The notes under the pieces were generated by a model. The model was not told the origin of the DNA. It did not search any database and was given only the letters and a program-made list of their open reading frames with translations. Shown here piece by piece: positions 42,771-50,872 of a stretch of 64,000 nt of DNA. The DNA is taken from contig NZ_FXAF01000006.1 of assembly GCF_900177415.1 (NCBI RefSeq), positions 1,140,001-1,204,000 on the forward strand. Direction: 5' to 3'. Within the stretch, counting starts at the first letter, position 1. Every line of letters starts with the position of its first letter. The translations under genes and the position numbers were made by a program. The DNA is from Xaviernesmea oryzae. GTDB lineage: Bacteria > Pseudomonadota > Alphaproteobacteria > Rhizobiales > Rhizobiaceae.

Positions 42771-44602
42771 CAGGACTTCTTGTCGGGAACTACCGGAGCC
42801 GGCGGGGGCGGAGCAACGGGATCGGCCTGGCTGCGGGCGGTCGTCGCATTCGGATCGAGCGGTGGCAGGCCCTTTTCGATCTTCTCCTTGATGTGCTCGC
42901 GGTTGACGTCCTCGCCCTCGGAAATCAGCGAACGGTTCCACTGGTAGACGGCTTCGAGCTTGCGGCCGACGCGCCAATAGGCGTCGCCCAGATGGTCGTT
43001 GATCGTCGCATCGCCGGCACGCAGCTGGACGGCGCGTTCGAGCTCGGTCACGGCGTCGTCGAACTGGCCCATGCGGAAATAGGCCCAGCCGAGCGAATCG
43101 ACGATATAGCCGTCGTCCGGCCGCGCGTCGACGGCGCGGCGGATCATGTCGAGACCCTCTTCGAGGTTCTTGTTCATGTCGACCAGCGAATAGCCGAGAT
43201 AGTTCAGAACCTGCGGCTGCTCGGGATTGAGCTCCAGGGCCTTGCGGAAATTCGGCTCGGCCTTCTCCCACTGCTTCAGCCGCTCATAGGCGATGCCGCG
43301 CTGGAAGAAGATCGTCCAGTCGCTCGGCTTCGGAACGGGGCCGATCACCTCGATCGCCTTGTCGTAGGTCTCCGCCATGGCCTTGTAGTCCTTGGCGTCG
43401 GAAAGCACGCTGCCATAGGCGATATAGCTGCGGATATCGGTCGGATCGGAATCGATCAGCGATTTCAGGTGCTGCTTGGCTTCGTCGACCTTACCGGTCT
43501 CGGAAAGCGTCAGGCCGAGCTGCAATTCGGAAATCCGCCGCATCGGCGAATCGGCCGGCACGCTCGAATAGAACTGGATCGCGCGGTCCGGCTGTTCGAG
43601 TTTTTCGGCGAGCCCGCCGAGCATGATCAGCGTATCGGCGCTCTTCGGATCGAGCGCGTGCGAGATCTGCAGGTAGAGCGAGACCATGTCCTCGGCGCCC
43701 TGGCGGTTCAGCGCCCCGCCGATCGAAAAGAGCACGCCGGCTGCCCCTTCGGCGGCCGTCGTCACCTGCTGCTGCGGCTTCTCGCCCTTTTCGATGCTCT
43801 GCCGCAGCGCCTTCAGCGGAGCGTAATTGGCGACCATGCCGTCGCCGACGGCGATCGCATCGAGCGCCTTCTGCTTGTTGCCGGCGGCAGCTTCGAGGCG
43901 CGCCAGCGCCATCACGGCGCGCATGAAGGTATCGGGCGCGGTCGCCACGGCTTCGTTGTTGGTGACGGCCGTGTTGAGGTGACGCCGTGCGGTGCCGATA
44001 TCGCCGGCAACGAGCGCCATGGCTCCGAGATGGTAGTCGGTGAAGACCTTGTACCAGGCCGGCCCCTTGAGATTGTTGATGCCGGCCATCGCCTGCTTGC
44101 CCTTGCCGGCGCCGACAGCCACCCAGGCGGAGAGAAGCTGGTGCGTCAGCCGGTCGAGGTCGTTGGGGCCGTCATAGGCGAGGATCTTTTTCGCCGTGTC
44201 GAACTTCTTGTCGCGCAGGGCGTCGAGGCCGCGGACGATCTTGGTGATCCGCTCGACCGCCGCGTCATCCTTCAGCGCTTCGGCCTCCGCGAGGCCCTCC
44301 TCGAAATCGCCGTTGAGCAGGAGCGAGATCATCAGCCTTTCGCGGATTTCGAGATTGGCCGGGTCGAAACCGAGCGCCTTGCGGTAAAGCGCGATCGCGG
44401 TCGGGTAGTCATGGTCCACGTCGGCGGTCCGCGCCGCCAGAAAGGCGCCGGAAAACGACTTCACGTCACCGGCATTGAAGGTGACGGCTTCCTGTGCCGC
44501 GGGCTTCGGTTCCGCCGTCGCGGCTCGGGCCACCGTCCCGACCAGAAGGACGGTCGCAAGCGCCGCGCTCGAAAGCAGAAGAAGGCTGAATTTCTGCCGC
44601 AT
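42770..44602 (-). CDS. Exported tetratricopeptide-repeat protein
   Basis: A 610-residue protein with a Sec signal peptide (LLLLSSAALATVLLVGTVARA, cleavage near residue 27) and at least eight TPR units spread over about 55-560, the clearest being the run QVLNYLGYSLVDMNKNLEEG, VDSLGWAYFRMGQFDDAVTE and INDHLGDAYWRVGRKLEAVY. The C terminus is Pro-rich. It is likely a periplasmic or outer-membrane-associated scaffold. It is translationally coupled to ispE, an arrangement usual in rhizobia, without a known functional reason. Start ATG at 44602. Confidence 0.88.
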   Translation of the reverse strand: MRQKFSLLLLSSAALATVLLVGTVARAATAEPKPAAQEAVTFNAGDVKSFSGAFLAARTADVDHDYPTAIALYRKALGFDPANLEIRERLMISLLLNGDFEEGLAEAEALKDDAAVERITKIVRGLDALRDKKFDTAKKILAYDGPNDLDRLTHQLLSAWVAVGAGKGKQAMAGINNLKGPAWYKVFTDYHLGAMALVAGDIGTARRHLNTAVTNNEAVATAPDTFMRAVMALARLEAAAGNKQKALDAIAVGDGMVANYAPLKALRQSIEKGEKPQQQVTTAAEGAAGVLFSIGGALNRQGAEDMVSLYLQISHALDPKSADTLIMLGGLAEKLEQPDRAIQFYSSVPADSPMRRISELQLGLTLSETGKVDEAKQHLKSLIDSDPTDIRSYIAYGSVLSDAKDYKAMAETYDKAIEVIGPVPKPSDWTIFFQRGIAYERLKQWEKAEPNFRKALELNPEQPQVLNYLGYSLVDMNKNLEEGLDMIRRAVDARPDDGYIVDSLGWAYFRMGQFDDAVTELERAVQLRAGDATINDHLGDAYWRVGRKLEAVYQWNRSLISEGEDVNREHIKEKIEKGLPPLDPNATTARSQADPVAPPPPAPVVPDKKS

Positions 44603-44767
44603 AAAGGTGCCTTTCGTGTAGAGCCTGAGGCGACGATGCGATGCCGTCGCCGATCCTGCACCGATTGATTCACGATAGAATGGCTTTTTTGGAGCAGGTC
44701 CGCAAGGAAATCTCCGGCACCGCCGGGCGGCCGCGCCGGTCACACCTTCGTTAGCTCCACGCTCCGC

Positions 44768-45784
44768 TCAGTTGACGCGCTGGATCGAGAAGTCGATGAC
44801 TTCCAGAAGCGCGGCCTTGAGCGGCGAGGACGGCAAGGGCGCCAGCGCATCCCGGGCGATCGTGCCGTAATGCAGCGCGCGGCCGATCGTATCGTTGAGC
44901 GCGCCGTATTTGTTGATCAGGGCGAGCGCCTTTTCGAGGTTCTCGTCGCTGCTCTCGCCCTTCTCGATCGCCTCGCGCCAGAAGGCGCGCTCGCTTTCGG
45001 TCCCGCGGCGATAGGCGAGGATGACCGGAAGCGTGATCTTGCCCTCACGGAAATCGTCCCCGACATTCTTGCCGAGGTCGGCAGCCTTGCCGCCGTAGTC
45101 GAGCGCGTCGTCCACGAGCTGGAAGGCGAGGCCGAGATTCATGCCGTAGGATTTCAGCGCCGCGCGTCCGGCCTTGTCCGCGTTGGCGATGATCGGGCCG
45201 ACTTCCGCGGCGGCTGCGAAGAGAGCCGCGGTCTTTGCGCGGATGACGGAGAGATAGTCGTCCTCCGTCGTTTCCATGTTCTTGGCGACGGAAAGCTGCA
45301 GCACTTCGCCCTCTGCGATCACGCAAGCCGCGGTCGAGAGCACGTCGAGCGCGTCGAGCGAGCCGACCTCCACCATCATCTTGAAGGCCTGGCCGAGCAG
45401 GAAGTCGCCGACGAGAACGCTTGCCTGGTTGCCCCAGATCATCCGCGCCGTGGACCTGCCGCGGCGAAGGTCGCTTTCGTCCACCACGTCGTCGTGCAGC
45501 AGGGTCGCGGTGTGCATGAACTCGACGCTGGTCGCGAGCCTCACATGGCCGTCGCCCTGATAGCCGAACAGCGAAGCGGATGCGAGCGTCAGCATCGGTC
45601 TCAGGCGCTTGCCGCCGGACGAGATGAGATGGTTGGCGACTTCCGGAATCATCTGCACGTCGGACCCGGCCTTGGACAGGATCAACTGGTTGACCCGCTC
45701 CATATCGGCCTTGGTGAGATCCACCAGCGGTTTGACGGACGCGGGTTTGTTTTTGCCTTCTTCAAGCGGTATGACGACGCCCAA
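44768..45784 (-). CDS. ispB: Polyprenyl (octaprenyl/decaprenyl) diphosphate synthase
   Basis: A long-chain trans-prenyltransferase of about 338 residues that makes the ubiquinone side-chain precursor. The first Asp-rich motif is LLHDDVVDESDLRRG and the second FQLVDDALDYGG, with GGKRLRPMLTLASA before them. The preferred start is a TTG at 45784 giving MGVVIPLEEGKNKPA, with GGGAGG eight bases upstream; an ATG at 45859 adds a poorly matching leader. Chain length (8 or 10 units) cannot be fixed from sequence; decaprenyl is usual in rhizobia. Divergent from the DUF2007 gene. Confidence 0.93.
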   Translation of the reverse strand: MGVVIPLEEGKNKPASVKPLVDLTKADMERVNQLILSKAGSDVQMIPEVANHLISSGGKRLRPMLTLASASLFGYQGDGHVRLATSVEFMHTATLLHDDVVDESDLRRGRSTARMIWGNQASVLVGDFLLGQAFKMMVEVGSLDALDVLSTAACVIAEGEVLQLSVAKNMETTEDDYLSVIRAKTAALFAAAAEVGPIIANADKAGRAALKSYGMNLGLAFQLVDDALDYGGKAADLGKNVGDDFREGKITLPVILAYRRGTESERAFWREAIEKGESSDENLEKALALINKYGALNDTIGRALHYGTIARDALAPLPSSPLKAALLEVIDFSIQRVN

Positions 45785-45888
45785 CGATGAGGCCTCCCTA
45801 TCGAAATTTTGCGAATGACAATAGAAAGAGGCAGTTAGGGCGGCAAGGGCAAATCGCATACCGCCGGAGTGATAGGACGTTTTGAAGC

Positions 45889-46110
45889 ATGCGGGAAATC
45901 ATCCGCACCAACGATGTGGTTACCCTCTCTCTGGCGGAAAGCCTGATGAAGGACGCGGGCATCCATTGCCTCATCGCCGATCAGTCGATGAGCGTGCTGG
46001 AAGGCTCGCTCGGGCTCCTGCCGCGCCGCTTCCTGGTGGAAGAGGAAAGGGCGGACGAGGCGCGGCGGATATTGAAGGATGCCGGCCTGGGAGCGGAGCT
46101 GAGACCTTGA
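45889..46110 (+). CDS. DUF2007 domain protein
   Basis: A 73-residue protein matching DUF2007 (putative prokaryotic signal transducing protein): REIIRTNDVVTLSLAESLMK, then AGIHCLIADQSMSV and RRFLVEEERADEARRIL, the ACT-like fold. Function unknown. It stands between ispB and trmN6, as often in rhizobia. A 270-bp gap with a palindromic mosaic separates it from trmN6. Confidence 0.88.
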   Translation: MREIIRTNDVVTLSLAESLMKDAGIHCLIADQSMSVLEGSLGLLPRRFLVEEERADEARRILKDAGLGAELRP

Positions 46111-46149
46111 AGGAATCTCTGGTCTTAACCTGCGGCATCCCTGCGGATC

Positions 46150-46321
46150 GCCCCCCTCTGCCCTGCCGGGCATCTCCCCCACAGGTGGGGAGATCGGCTG
46201 GGCGCGCCGGTTTCCCCAAGCAAGCGCTGCTGTTCGGCACGCCATCAGCTTGGCGGGAAAAGTACGCTGCTTGTGATCTCCCCACCCGTGGGGGAGATGG
46301 CCGGCAGGCCAGAGGGGGGGC
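46150..46321. repeat. Large inverted-repeat intergenic element
   Basis: Left part 46150-46195 and right part 46275-46321 are near-complementary: both hold a CCCCCCTCTG module and an ATCTCCCCC hairpin (left loop ACAGG, right loop ACCCG). The 80-bp centre carries TTTCCCCAAGCAAGCGC. This is a family of repeats common between genes in Rhizobiaceae. No transposase is encoded. Confidence 0.75.
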
Positions 46322-46381
46322 GGCAACCGCCAACGCTCAATGGGACCTGCCAATCACCGCCATTCGACGGTGGCAATCCGC

Positions 46382-47179
46382 ATGACTTCCACGCACACCA
46401 TCGACGCTTTTCACCGCGGACACTTTCACGTGATGCAGCCGAAGGGTGGGGGGCACCGCTCGGGCGTCGATGCCATGCTGCTCGCTTCGCTGGTGGCTGC
46501 CGACAAGCCGGTCAGCGTTGCCGATCTCGGCGCCGGCGCTGGTGCGGCGGGGCTTGCGGTCGCCGCCCGTCTGGAAAAGGCGAAGGTCCTGCTGGTGGAA
46601 AAATCATCGCTGATGGCCGATTATGCCCGCCGGACGCTGGCACTTCCCGAAAACGCCTTCCTGGCCGGCCGCGTCGGGGTCATCGAGGCCGATGTGACGC
46701 TGACGGGCAAGCCGCGTCTCGCCGCAGGCCTGGCGGACGAAATCCACGACCATGTCGTCATGAACCCGCCCTTCAACGATGCGGCCGACCGCCGGACGCC
46801 CGATGCGCTGAAAGCCGAGGCCCATGCGATGACGGAGGGCCTGTTCGAAGCCTGGATCCGCACCGCCGGCGCGATCATGAAGCCCGGCGGGCAACTGTCG
46901 CTGATCGCCAGGCCGCAATCGATCGCCGAAATCGTCGATGCCTGCGGCAAACGCTTCGGCGGGCTGGAGATCACCGCGCTCCATCCGCGGCCGGACGAGA
47001 GTGCCACGCGCATCCTCGTCACCGCCGTCAAGGGATCGCGGGCCCGGCTGACGCTGAGGGCGCCGCTATTCGTGCATGGCGCGGACGGCCACGCCTTCAC
47101 GCCCTTCGTAGACGATCTGAACAATGGCCGGGCGGCCTATCCGCGCCTCGGCCCGCGGAGACATCCGCAGGCGACCTGA
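46382..47179 (+). CDS. trmN6: tRNA1(Val) (adenine37-N6)-methyltransferase-like protein
   Basis: A 265-residue class I methyltransferase. Motif I is VADLGAGAGAAGLAVAARL, and motif IV is NPPF in HVVMNPPFND, which marks amino-group methylation of a base. The TrmN6/YfiC family modifies A37 of tRNA-Val; the exact target here is by homology. The start at 46382 begins MTSTHTIDAFHRGHFHV; the codons upstream fall in the repeat element. The S49 peptidase gene follows 114 bp later. Confidence 0.87.
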   Translation: MTSTHTIDAFHRGHFHVMQPKGGGHRSGVDAMLLASLVAADKPVSVADLGAGAGAAGLAVAARLEKAKVLLVEKSSLMADYARRTLALPENAFLAGRVGVIEADVTLTGKPRLAAGLADEIHDHVVMNPPFNDAADRRTPDALKAEAHAMTEGLFEAWIRTAGAIMKPGGQLSLIARPQSIAEIVDACGKRFGGLEITALHPRPDESATRILVTAVKGSRARLTLRAPLFVHGADGHAFTPFVDDLNNGRAAYPRLGPRRHPQAT

Positions 47180-47293
47180 TGCCGGGCCGGCGGGACGGCA
47201 TCGAAAATGCCGCTTTCTCCGGGGCCGCCATTGTGTTTGAAATTCCGCCACATACATGTTTCTGAACGTTCCAACGCAACAGAAGGAAGAAAA

Positions 47294-48160
47294 ATGGCCG
47301 GGTTTTGGAAGAGGCTGATGCCGAAGCGGTTCCGTAAAGCGGGCGTGACGATCCCCGTCGTCCGGCTTCACGGCGCGATCATGGCCGGCGGCAGCCAATT
47401 CAAGCAGACCCTCAATCTGGCCACCGTCGCACCCATGCTGGACAAGGCCTTCGCCAACAAGGAGGCACCGGTCGTCGCCATCTCCATCAATTCGCCCGGC
47501 GGCTCGCCGGTGCAGTCGCGGCTGATCTTCCAGCGCATCCGCGCGCTCGCCGAGGAGAAGGACAAGAAGGTGCTGATGTTCGTGGAGGACGTCGCGGCTT
47601 CTGGCGGCTACATGATCGCGCTCGCCGGCGACGAGATCTTTGCCGATCCGACGTCGATCGTCGGCTCGATCGGCGTCGTGTCCGGCGGCTTCGGTTTTCC
47701 GGAACTCCTTCGCAAGATCGGTGTCGAGCGCCGCGTCTATACCGCCGGCGAGAACAAGGCGATCCTCGATCCCTTCCAGCCGGAAAAGGAAGGCGATATC
47801 GAATACCTGAAGTCGCTGCAGCTCGAAATCCACAAGGTCTTCATCGACATGGTGAAGATGCGCCGCGGCGAGCGGCTGGCGGAAGATGCGACCATCTTTT
47901 CCGGCCTGTTCTGGAGCGGCATGCGCGGCCTCGATCTCGGCCTGATCGACGGTCTGGGCGAAATGCGCGAGGTGGTCAAGCGCCGCTACGGCAAGGATGC
48001 GAAACTGGAACTGATCGGCAGCGCCCGCACGCTTTTCGGCCGCCGGGTTCCGGGTGTCGCCTTCGGAGGGGGCAAGGCCGGTGAAATCGCCGCGGGAGCG
48101 GCAACGGGACTTGCCGCAAGCCTTGAGGAAAAGGCATTGTGGAGCAGGTACGGCCTCTGA
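47294..48160 (+). CDS. S49 family serine peptidase (SppA/SohB-like)
   Basis: A 288-residue peptidase. The catalytic serine is in EDVAASGGYMIALAGDEIFA and the general-base lysine in the later YTAGENKAILDPF block; SINSPGGSPVQS is the ClpP-like strand region. No signal peptide or membrane helix is seen, so it may act in the cytoplasm or as a peripheral protein on cut signal peptides. The start at 47294 has an AGAAGGAAG site. A 63-residue membrane protein gene follows after 28 bp. Confidence 0.9.
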   Translation: MAGFWKRLMPKRFRKAGVTIPVVRLHGAIMAGGSQFKQTLNLATVAPMLDKAFANKEAPVVAISINSPGGSPVQSRLIFQRIRALAEEKDKKVLMFVEDVAASGGYMIALAGDEIFADPTSIVGSIGVVSGGFGFPELLRKIGVERRVYTAGENKAILDPFQPEKEGDIEYLKSLQLEIHKVFIDMVKMRRGERLAEDATIFSGLFWSGMRGLDLGLIDGLGEMREVVKRRYGKDAKLELIGSARTLFGRRVPGVAFGGGKAGEIAAGAATGLAASLEEKALWSRYGL

Positions 48161-48188
48161 GAGGCCGGAAGATACGCGCGAGGGGGAA

Positions 48189-48380
48189 ATGGCGCAGCTT
48201 ATATTTCTGATTGTTCTGATCGGCGGCGGCTGGATGCTCTACAAGAAGTTCGTCAAGGACGCCGAACGGCTTTCCGCCCGCTCCCGCCGGGAGGAAAAGG
48301 AGCGCCAGACCGGCGCGATCGGCACGCTGGAGAAGGACCCGGTGACGGGAGAGTATCGCGTGAAGAGGGATGAGGAGTAA
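48189..48380 (+). CDS. Small single-pass membrane protein
   Basis: A 63-residue protein with one N-terminal membrane helix (LIFLIVLIGGGWMLYKKFV) and a charged cytoplasmic tail ending in GEYRVKRDEE. Its ribosome binding site is GAGGGGG. It probably shares a transcript with the S49 gene. I recognise no named family, though proteins of this size after the S49 gene are usual in rhizobia. Confidence 0.75.
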   Translation: MAQLIFLIVLIGGGWMLYKKFVKDAERLSARSRREEKERQTGAIGTLEKDPVTGEYRVKRDEE

Positions 48381-48406
48381 GTTGGCCTTTGATTGGCTTG
48401 TGCGAT

Positions 48407-48433
48407 ATGATATACATGATAAAAGTATATCAT
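48407..48433. promoter_or_regulatory. Palindromic operator of vapBC
   Basis: ATGATATAC (48407-48415) and GTATATCAT (48425-48433) are perfect inverted arms with a 9-base spacer, directly before the GGAGGTG ribosome binding site. The position over the likely -10 region fits autorepression by a VapB-VapC complex. Confidence 0.75.
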
Positions 48434-48444
48434 GGAGGTGTTGA

Positions 48445-48675
48445 ATGCTGATCGCAAAATGGGGAAATAGTCTGGCAGTCCGTATTCCCGCGTCCGTCGT
48501 GGAAGCCTTGGACCTGAAGGAAGGTGACGATATCGCTATTCGCGTTGCAGATGGTCCCGTCTTCGAAATCAAGCGGAACGATGTCCGCCAGAAGGCGCTT
48601 GAACGGATCAAGGCCTTTAAATTGAAGCTGCCGCCCGACTGGAAATTCGACCGCGACGAAGCGAACTCCCGCTGA
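48445..48675 (+). CDS. vapB: VapB-type antitoxin (AbrB/MazE fold)
   Basis: A 76-residue antitoxin. The swapped-hairpin AbrB domain is seen in MLIAKWGNSLAVRIPASVVE and LKEGDDIAIRVADG, and the C-terminal tail (about 45-76, with LPPDWKFDRDEANSR) is the expected toxin-binding extension. The stop overlaps the toxin start by one base. Third-position GC is lower than in flanking genes, a sign of acquisition. Confidence 0.87.
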   Translation: MLIAKWGNSLAVRIPASVVEALDLKEGDDIAIRVADGPVFEIKRNDVRQKALERIKAFKLKLPPDWKFDRDEANSR

Positions 48676-49079
48676 TGCCGTTGGTAGCGAATTTTCTCGA
48701 TACGAACATACTTGTCTATGCGTTCAGCGAGGGCCCGAAAGCTGAGGTCGCTCAAGCACTGATGGCAGAGCCGTTTGTGCTCAGCGTGCAGGCGCTCAAC
48801 GAATTCGCAAATGTTGGGCGGAAGAAGCTGAAACTAAGCTGGGAGCGTATTGAGGAGGCGATTGACGCTCTCTCCTTTGTGGCTTCCGCAATCGTCACCC
48901 TGGAGCAGCAGACAACCAAGGCCGCCTTAGAACTTGTCGGGCGATATAATCTCGCTTTTTACGATGCTCTAATGCTGGCTGCTGCACTGAAAGCAGATTG
49001 CAGTCGATATTATTCAGAGGATCTTCAACATGGCCTGCTGGTAGAAGAAAAGCTCACGGTGATAAATCCATTTCGCTAA
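48675..49079 (+). CDS. vapC: VapC-type PIN domain ribonuclease toxin
   Basis: A 134-residue PIN toxin. The acidic metal-binding residues are in NFLDTNILVYAF (Asp), QALNEFANV (Glu), FYDALMLAAAL (Asp) and YYSEDLQHG (Glu-Asp), so the active site looks intact. VapC enzymes typically cut tRNA or rRNA loops; the target here cannot be inferred. AT-rich codons contrast with glyQ, which starts 94 bp downstream. Confidence 0.88.
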   Translation: MPLVANFLDTNILVYAFSEGPKAEVAQALMAEPFVLSVQALNEFANVGRKKLKLSWERIEEAIDALSFVASAIVTLEQQTTKAALELVGRYNLAFYDALMLAAALKADCSRYYSEDLQHGLLVEEKLTVINPFR

Positions 49080-49172
49080 TCTGTGACGGTCTATAAATCC
49101 TTGACCCGCGCCCCCGATGCGTGGCACTCGTCCGCATCCTCAAAACCCACGATATCGCCCAAAGATACCACG

Positions 49173-50129
49173 ATGACCGATCTGCCCGCCCACATGTCTC
49201 CGGCCCGCTCCTTCCAGGGGCTGATCCTCGCGCTCCAGAACTACTGGGCGGACAAGGGCTGCGCGATCCTGCAGCCTTACGACATGGAAGTCGGTGCCGG
49301 CACCTTCCATCCGGCGACCACGCTGCGTGCGCTCGGGCCGCGGCCGTGGAAGGCGGCTTATGTGCAGCCGTCGCGCCGCCCCTCCGACGGCCGCTACGGC
49401 GAGAACCCCAACCGCCTGCAGCACTATTACCAGTACCAGGTCATCCTGAAGCCGAACCCGCCGAACCTGCAGGAACTCTATCTCGGCTCGCTGAAGGCGA
49501 TCGGCCTCGATCCGCTGCTGCATGACGTGCGTTTCGTCGAGGACGATTGGGAAAGCCCCACCCTCGGCGCCTGGGGCCTCGGCTGGGAATGCTGGTGCGA
49601 CGGCATGGAAGTCTCGCAGTTCACCTACTTTCAGCAGGTCTGCGGCATCGAATGCGCGCCTGTCGCCGGCGAGCTCACCTATGGTCTGGAACGCCTCGCC
49701 ACCTATCTGCAGGGCGTCGACAGCATCTACGAGCTGAACTTCAACGGCCGCGAGGGCGAGGAAAAGATCACCTATGGCGACGTCTTCCTGCAGGCCGAGC
49801 AGGAATATTCCCGCCACAACTTCGAATTCGCCGACACGGCCATGCTGCACCGGCACTTCATCGACGCGGAGAAGGAGTGCCAGGCGCTGCTTGCCGCAGG
49901 AGCTCCGGGCGGCAATGCCAACCAGATGCTGCACAAATGCGTCTTCCCGGCCTACGACCAGTGCATAAAGGCGTCCCACGTCTTCAACTTGCTGGATGCG
50001 CGCGGCGTCATCTCGGTCACGGAGCGCCAGAGCTACATCCTGCGCGTCCGCACGCTGGCGAAGGGCTGCGGCGAGGCCTTCCTGCTGACCGAAGCCGGCG
50101 GCCTGAACTTCGGCAAGGAGGCGGCATAA
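49173..50129 (+). CDS. glyQ: Glycyl-tRNA synthetase alpha subunit
   Basis: The 318-residue alpha chain of the bacterial alpha2-beta2 GlyRS, holding the class II catalytic core. Conserved blocks are [57 protein letters not shown] and [17 protein letters not shown]. The start at 49173 gives [16 protein letters not shown]. The beta chain gene glyS is 4 kb downstream, with lemA, aroA and a DUF2207 gene in between. Confidence 0.96.
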   Translation: MTDLPAHMSPARSFQGLILALQNYWADKGCAILQPYDMEVGAGTFHPATTLRALGPRPWKAAYVQPSRRPSDGRYGENPNRLQHYYQYQVILKPNPPNLQELYLGSLKAIGLDPLLHDVRFVEDDWESPTLGAWGLGWECWCDGMEVSQFTYFQQVCGIECAPVAGELTYGLERLATYLQGVDSIYELNFNGREGEEKITYGDVFLQAEQEYSRHNFEFADTAMLHRHFIDAEKECQALLAAGAPGGNANQMLHKCVFPAYDQCIKASHVFNLLDARGVISVTERQSYILRVRTLAKGCGEAFLLTEAGGLNFGKEAA

Positions 50130-50155
50130 GCCCGATCCCGTTTGCGCATCGGGCT
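50129..50155 (+). terminator. Hairpin at the end of glyQ
   Basis: AGCCCGAT (50129-50136) pairs with ATCGGGCT (50148-50155) around an 11-base loop, starting on the last base of the glyQ stop codon. The T-tract is short (TTGG), so it may attenuate rather than end transcription. Confidence 0.45.
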
Positions 50156-50228
50156 TGGCGCCGTTTGACGCCCTTCAAGAAGTGTGGCTAGTCTCCGCCC
50201 GGATTACACGTCTGAGGGGGATTCGTGC

Positions 50229-50780
50229 ATGTATATCCTGATCGGCATCGTCGTTCTCGTCGCTCTTTACGCCGTCGTCATCTATAACGGCTTGGTCAAG
50301 TCCCGGCAGATGGCGGAGGAGGCCTGGTCGGGCATCGACGTGCAGTTGAAGCGCCGCGCCGATCTGATCCCCAACCTCATCGAGACGGTGAAGGGCTACG
50401 CCGCCCACGAGAAGAGCACGCTGGAGGAAGTGATCGAGCTGCGCAACAGGGCGCAGGCCGTGCCGGCCGGCGATGTCGCGGGCCGTGCGGAAGCCGAAGG
50501 CCTGCTCGGCCAGGCGCTCGGGAAGCTCTTCGCGCTCGCGGAAGCCTATCCGGACCTCAAGGCCAGCCAGAATTTTTCCGAGCTGCAGGCCTCCCTGGAA
50601 ACGATCGAGAGCGAGATCCAGATGGCCAGGCGCTATTATAACGGCGCCGCGCGCGACCTGAACGTCAAGGTCGAGAGCTTCCCCTCCAATCTCGTCGCCG
50701 GCCAGTTCGGTTTTGCCAAGCGCGACTATTTCGAGATCACCGACGAGGCAGACCGGGCGGTCCCGGCCGTCAAATTCTGA
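50229..50780 (+). CDS. lemA: LemA family protein
   Basis: A 183-residue protein with one N-terminal membrane helix (ILIGIVVLVALYAVVIYNGL) and a helical bundle marked by RRADLIPNLIETVKGYAAHE, NFSELQASLETIESEIQMAR and the RRYYNGAARDLN block. LemA proteins commonly pair with a DUF2207 membrane protein. Here that partner is present but separated by aroA, all on one strand. Start ATG at 50229. Confidence 0.92.
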   Translation: MYILIGIVVLVALYAVVIYNGLVKSRQMAEEAWSGIDVQLKRRADLIPNLIETVKGYAAHEKSTLEEVIELRNRAQAVPAGDVAGRAEAEGLLGQALGKLFALAEAYPDLKASQNFSELQASLETIESEIQMARRYYNGAARDLNVKVESFPSNLVAGQFGFAKRDYFEITDEADRAVPAVKF

Positions 50781-50872
50781 GAAACCGCCATTGGACCTTT
50801 GCGACGCGACGGTTTAAGAGCGCGCTTGGCCGTGCTGTCACGGCGTTTTGAATGGCGTAAGAGACGATCATC

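Noticed and set aside
46273-47265. 330-codon plus-strand frame overlapping trmN6
   Set aside because: Out-of-frame shadow; trmN6 contains the intact GAGAGAAG and NPPF motifs.
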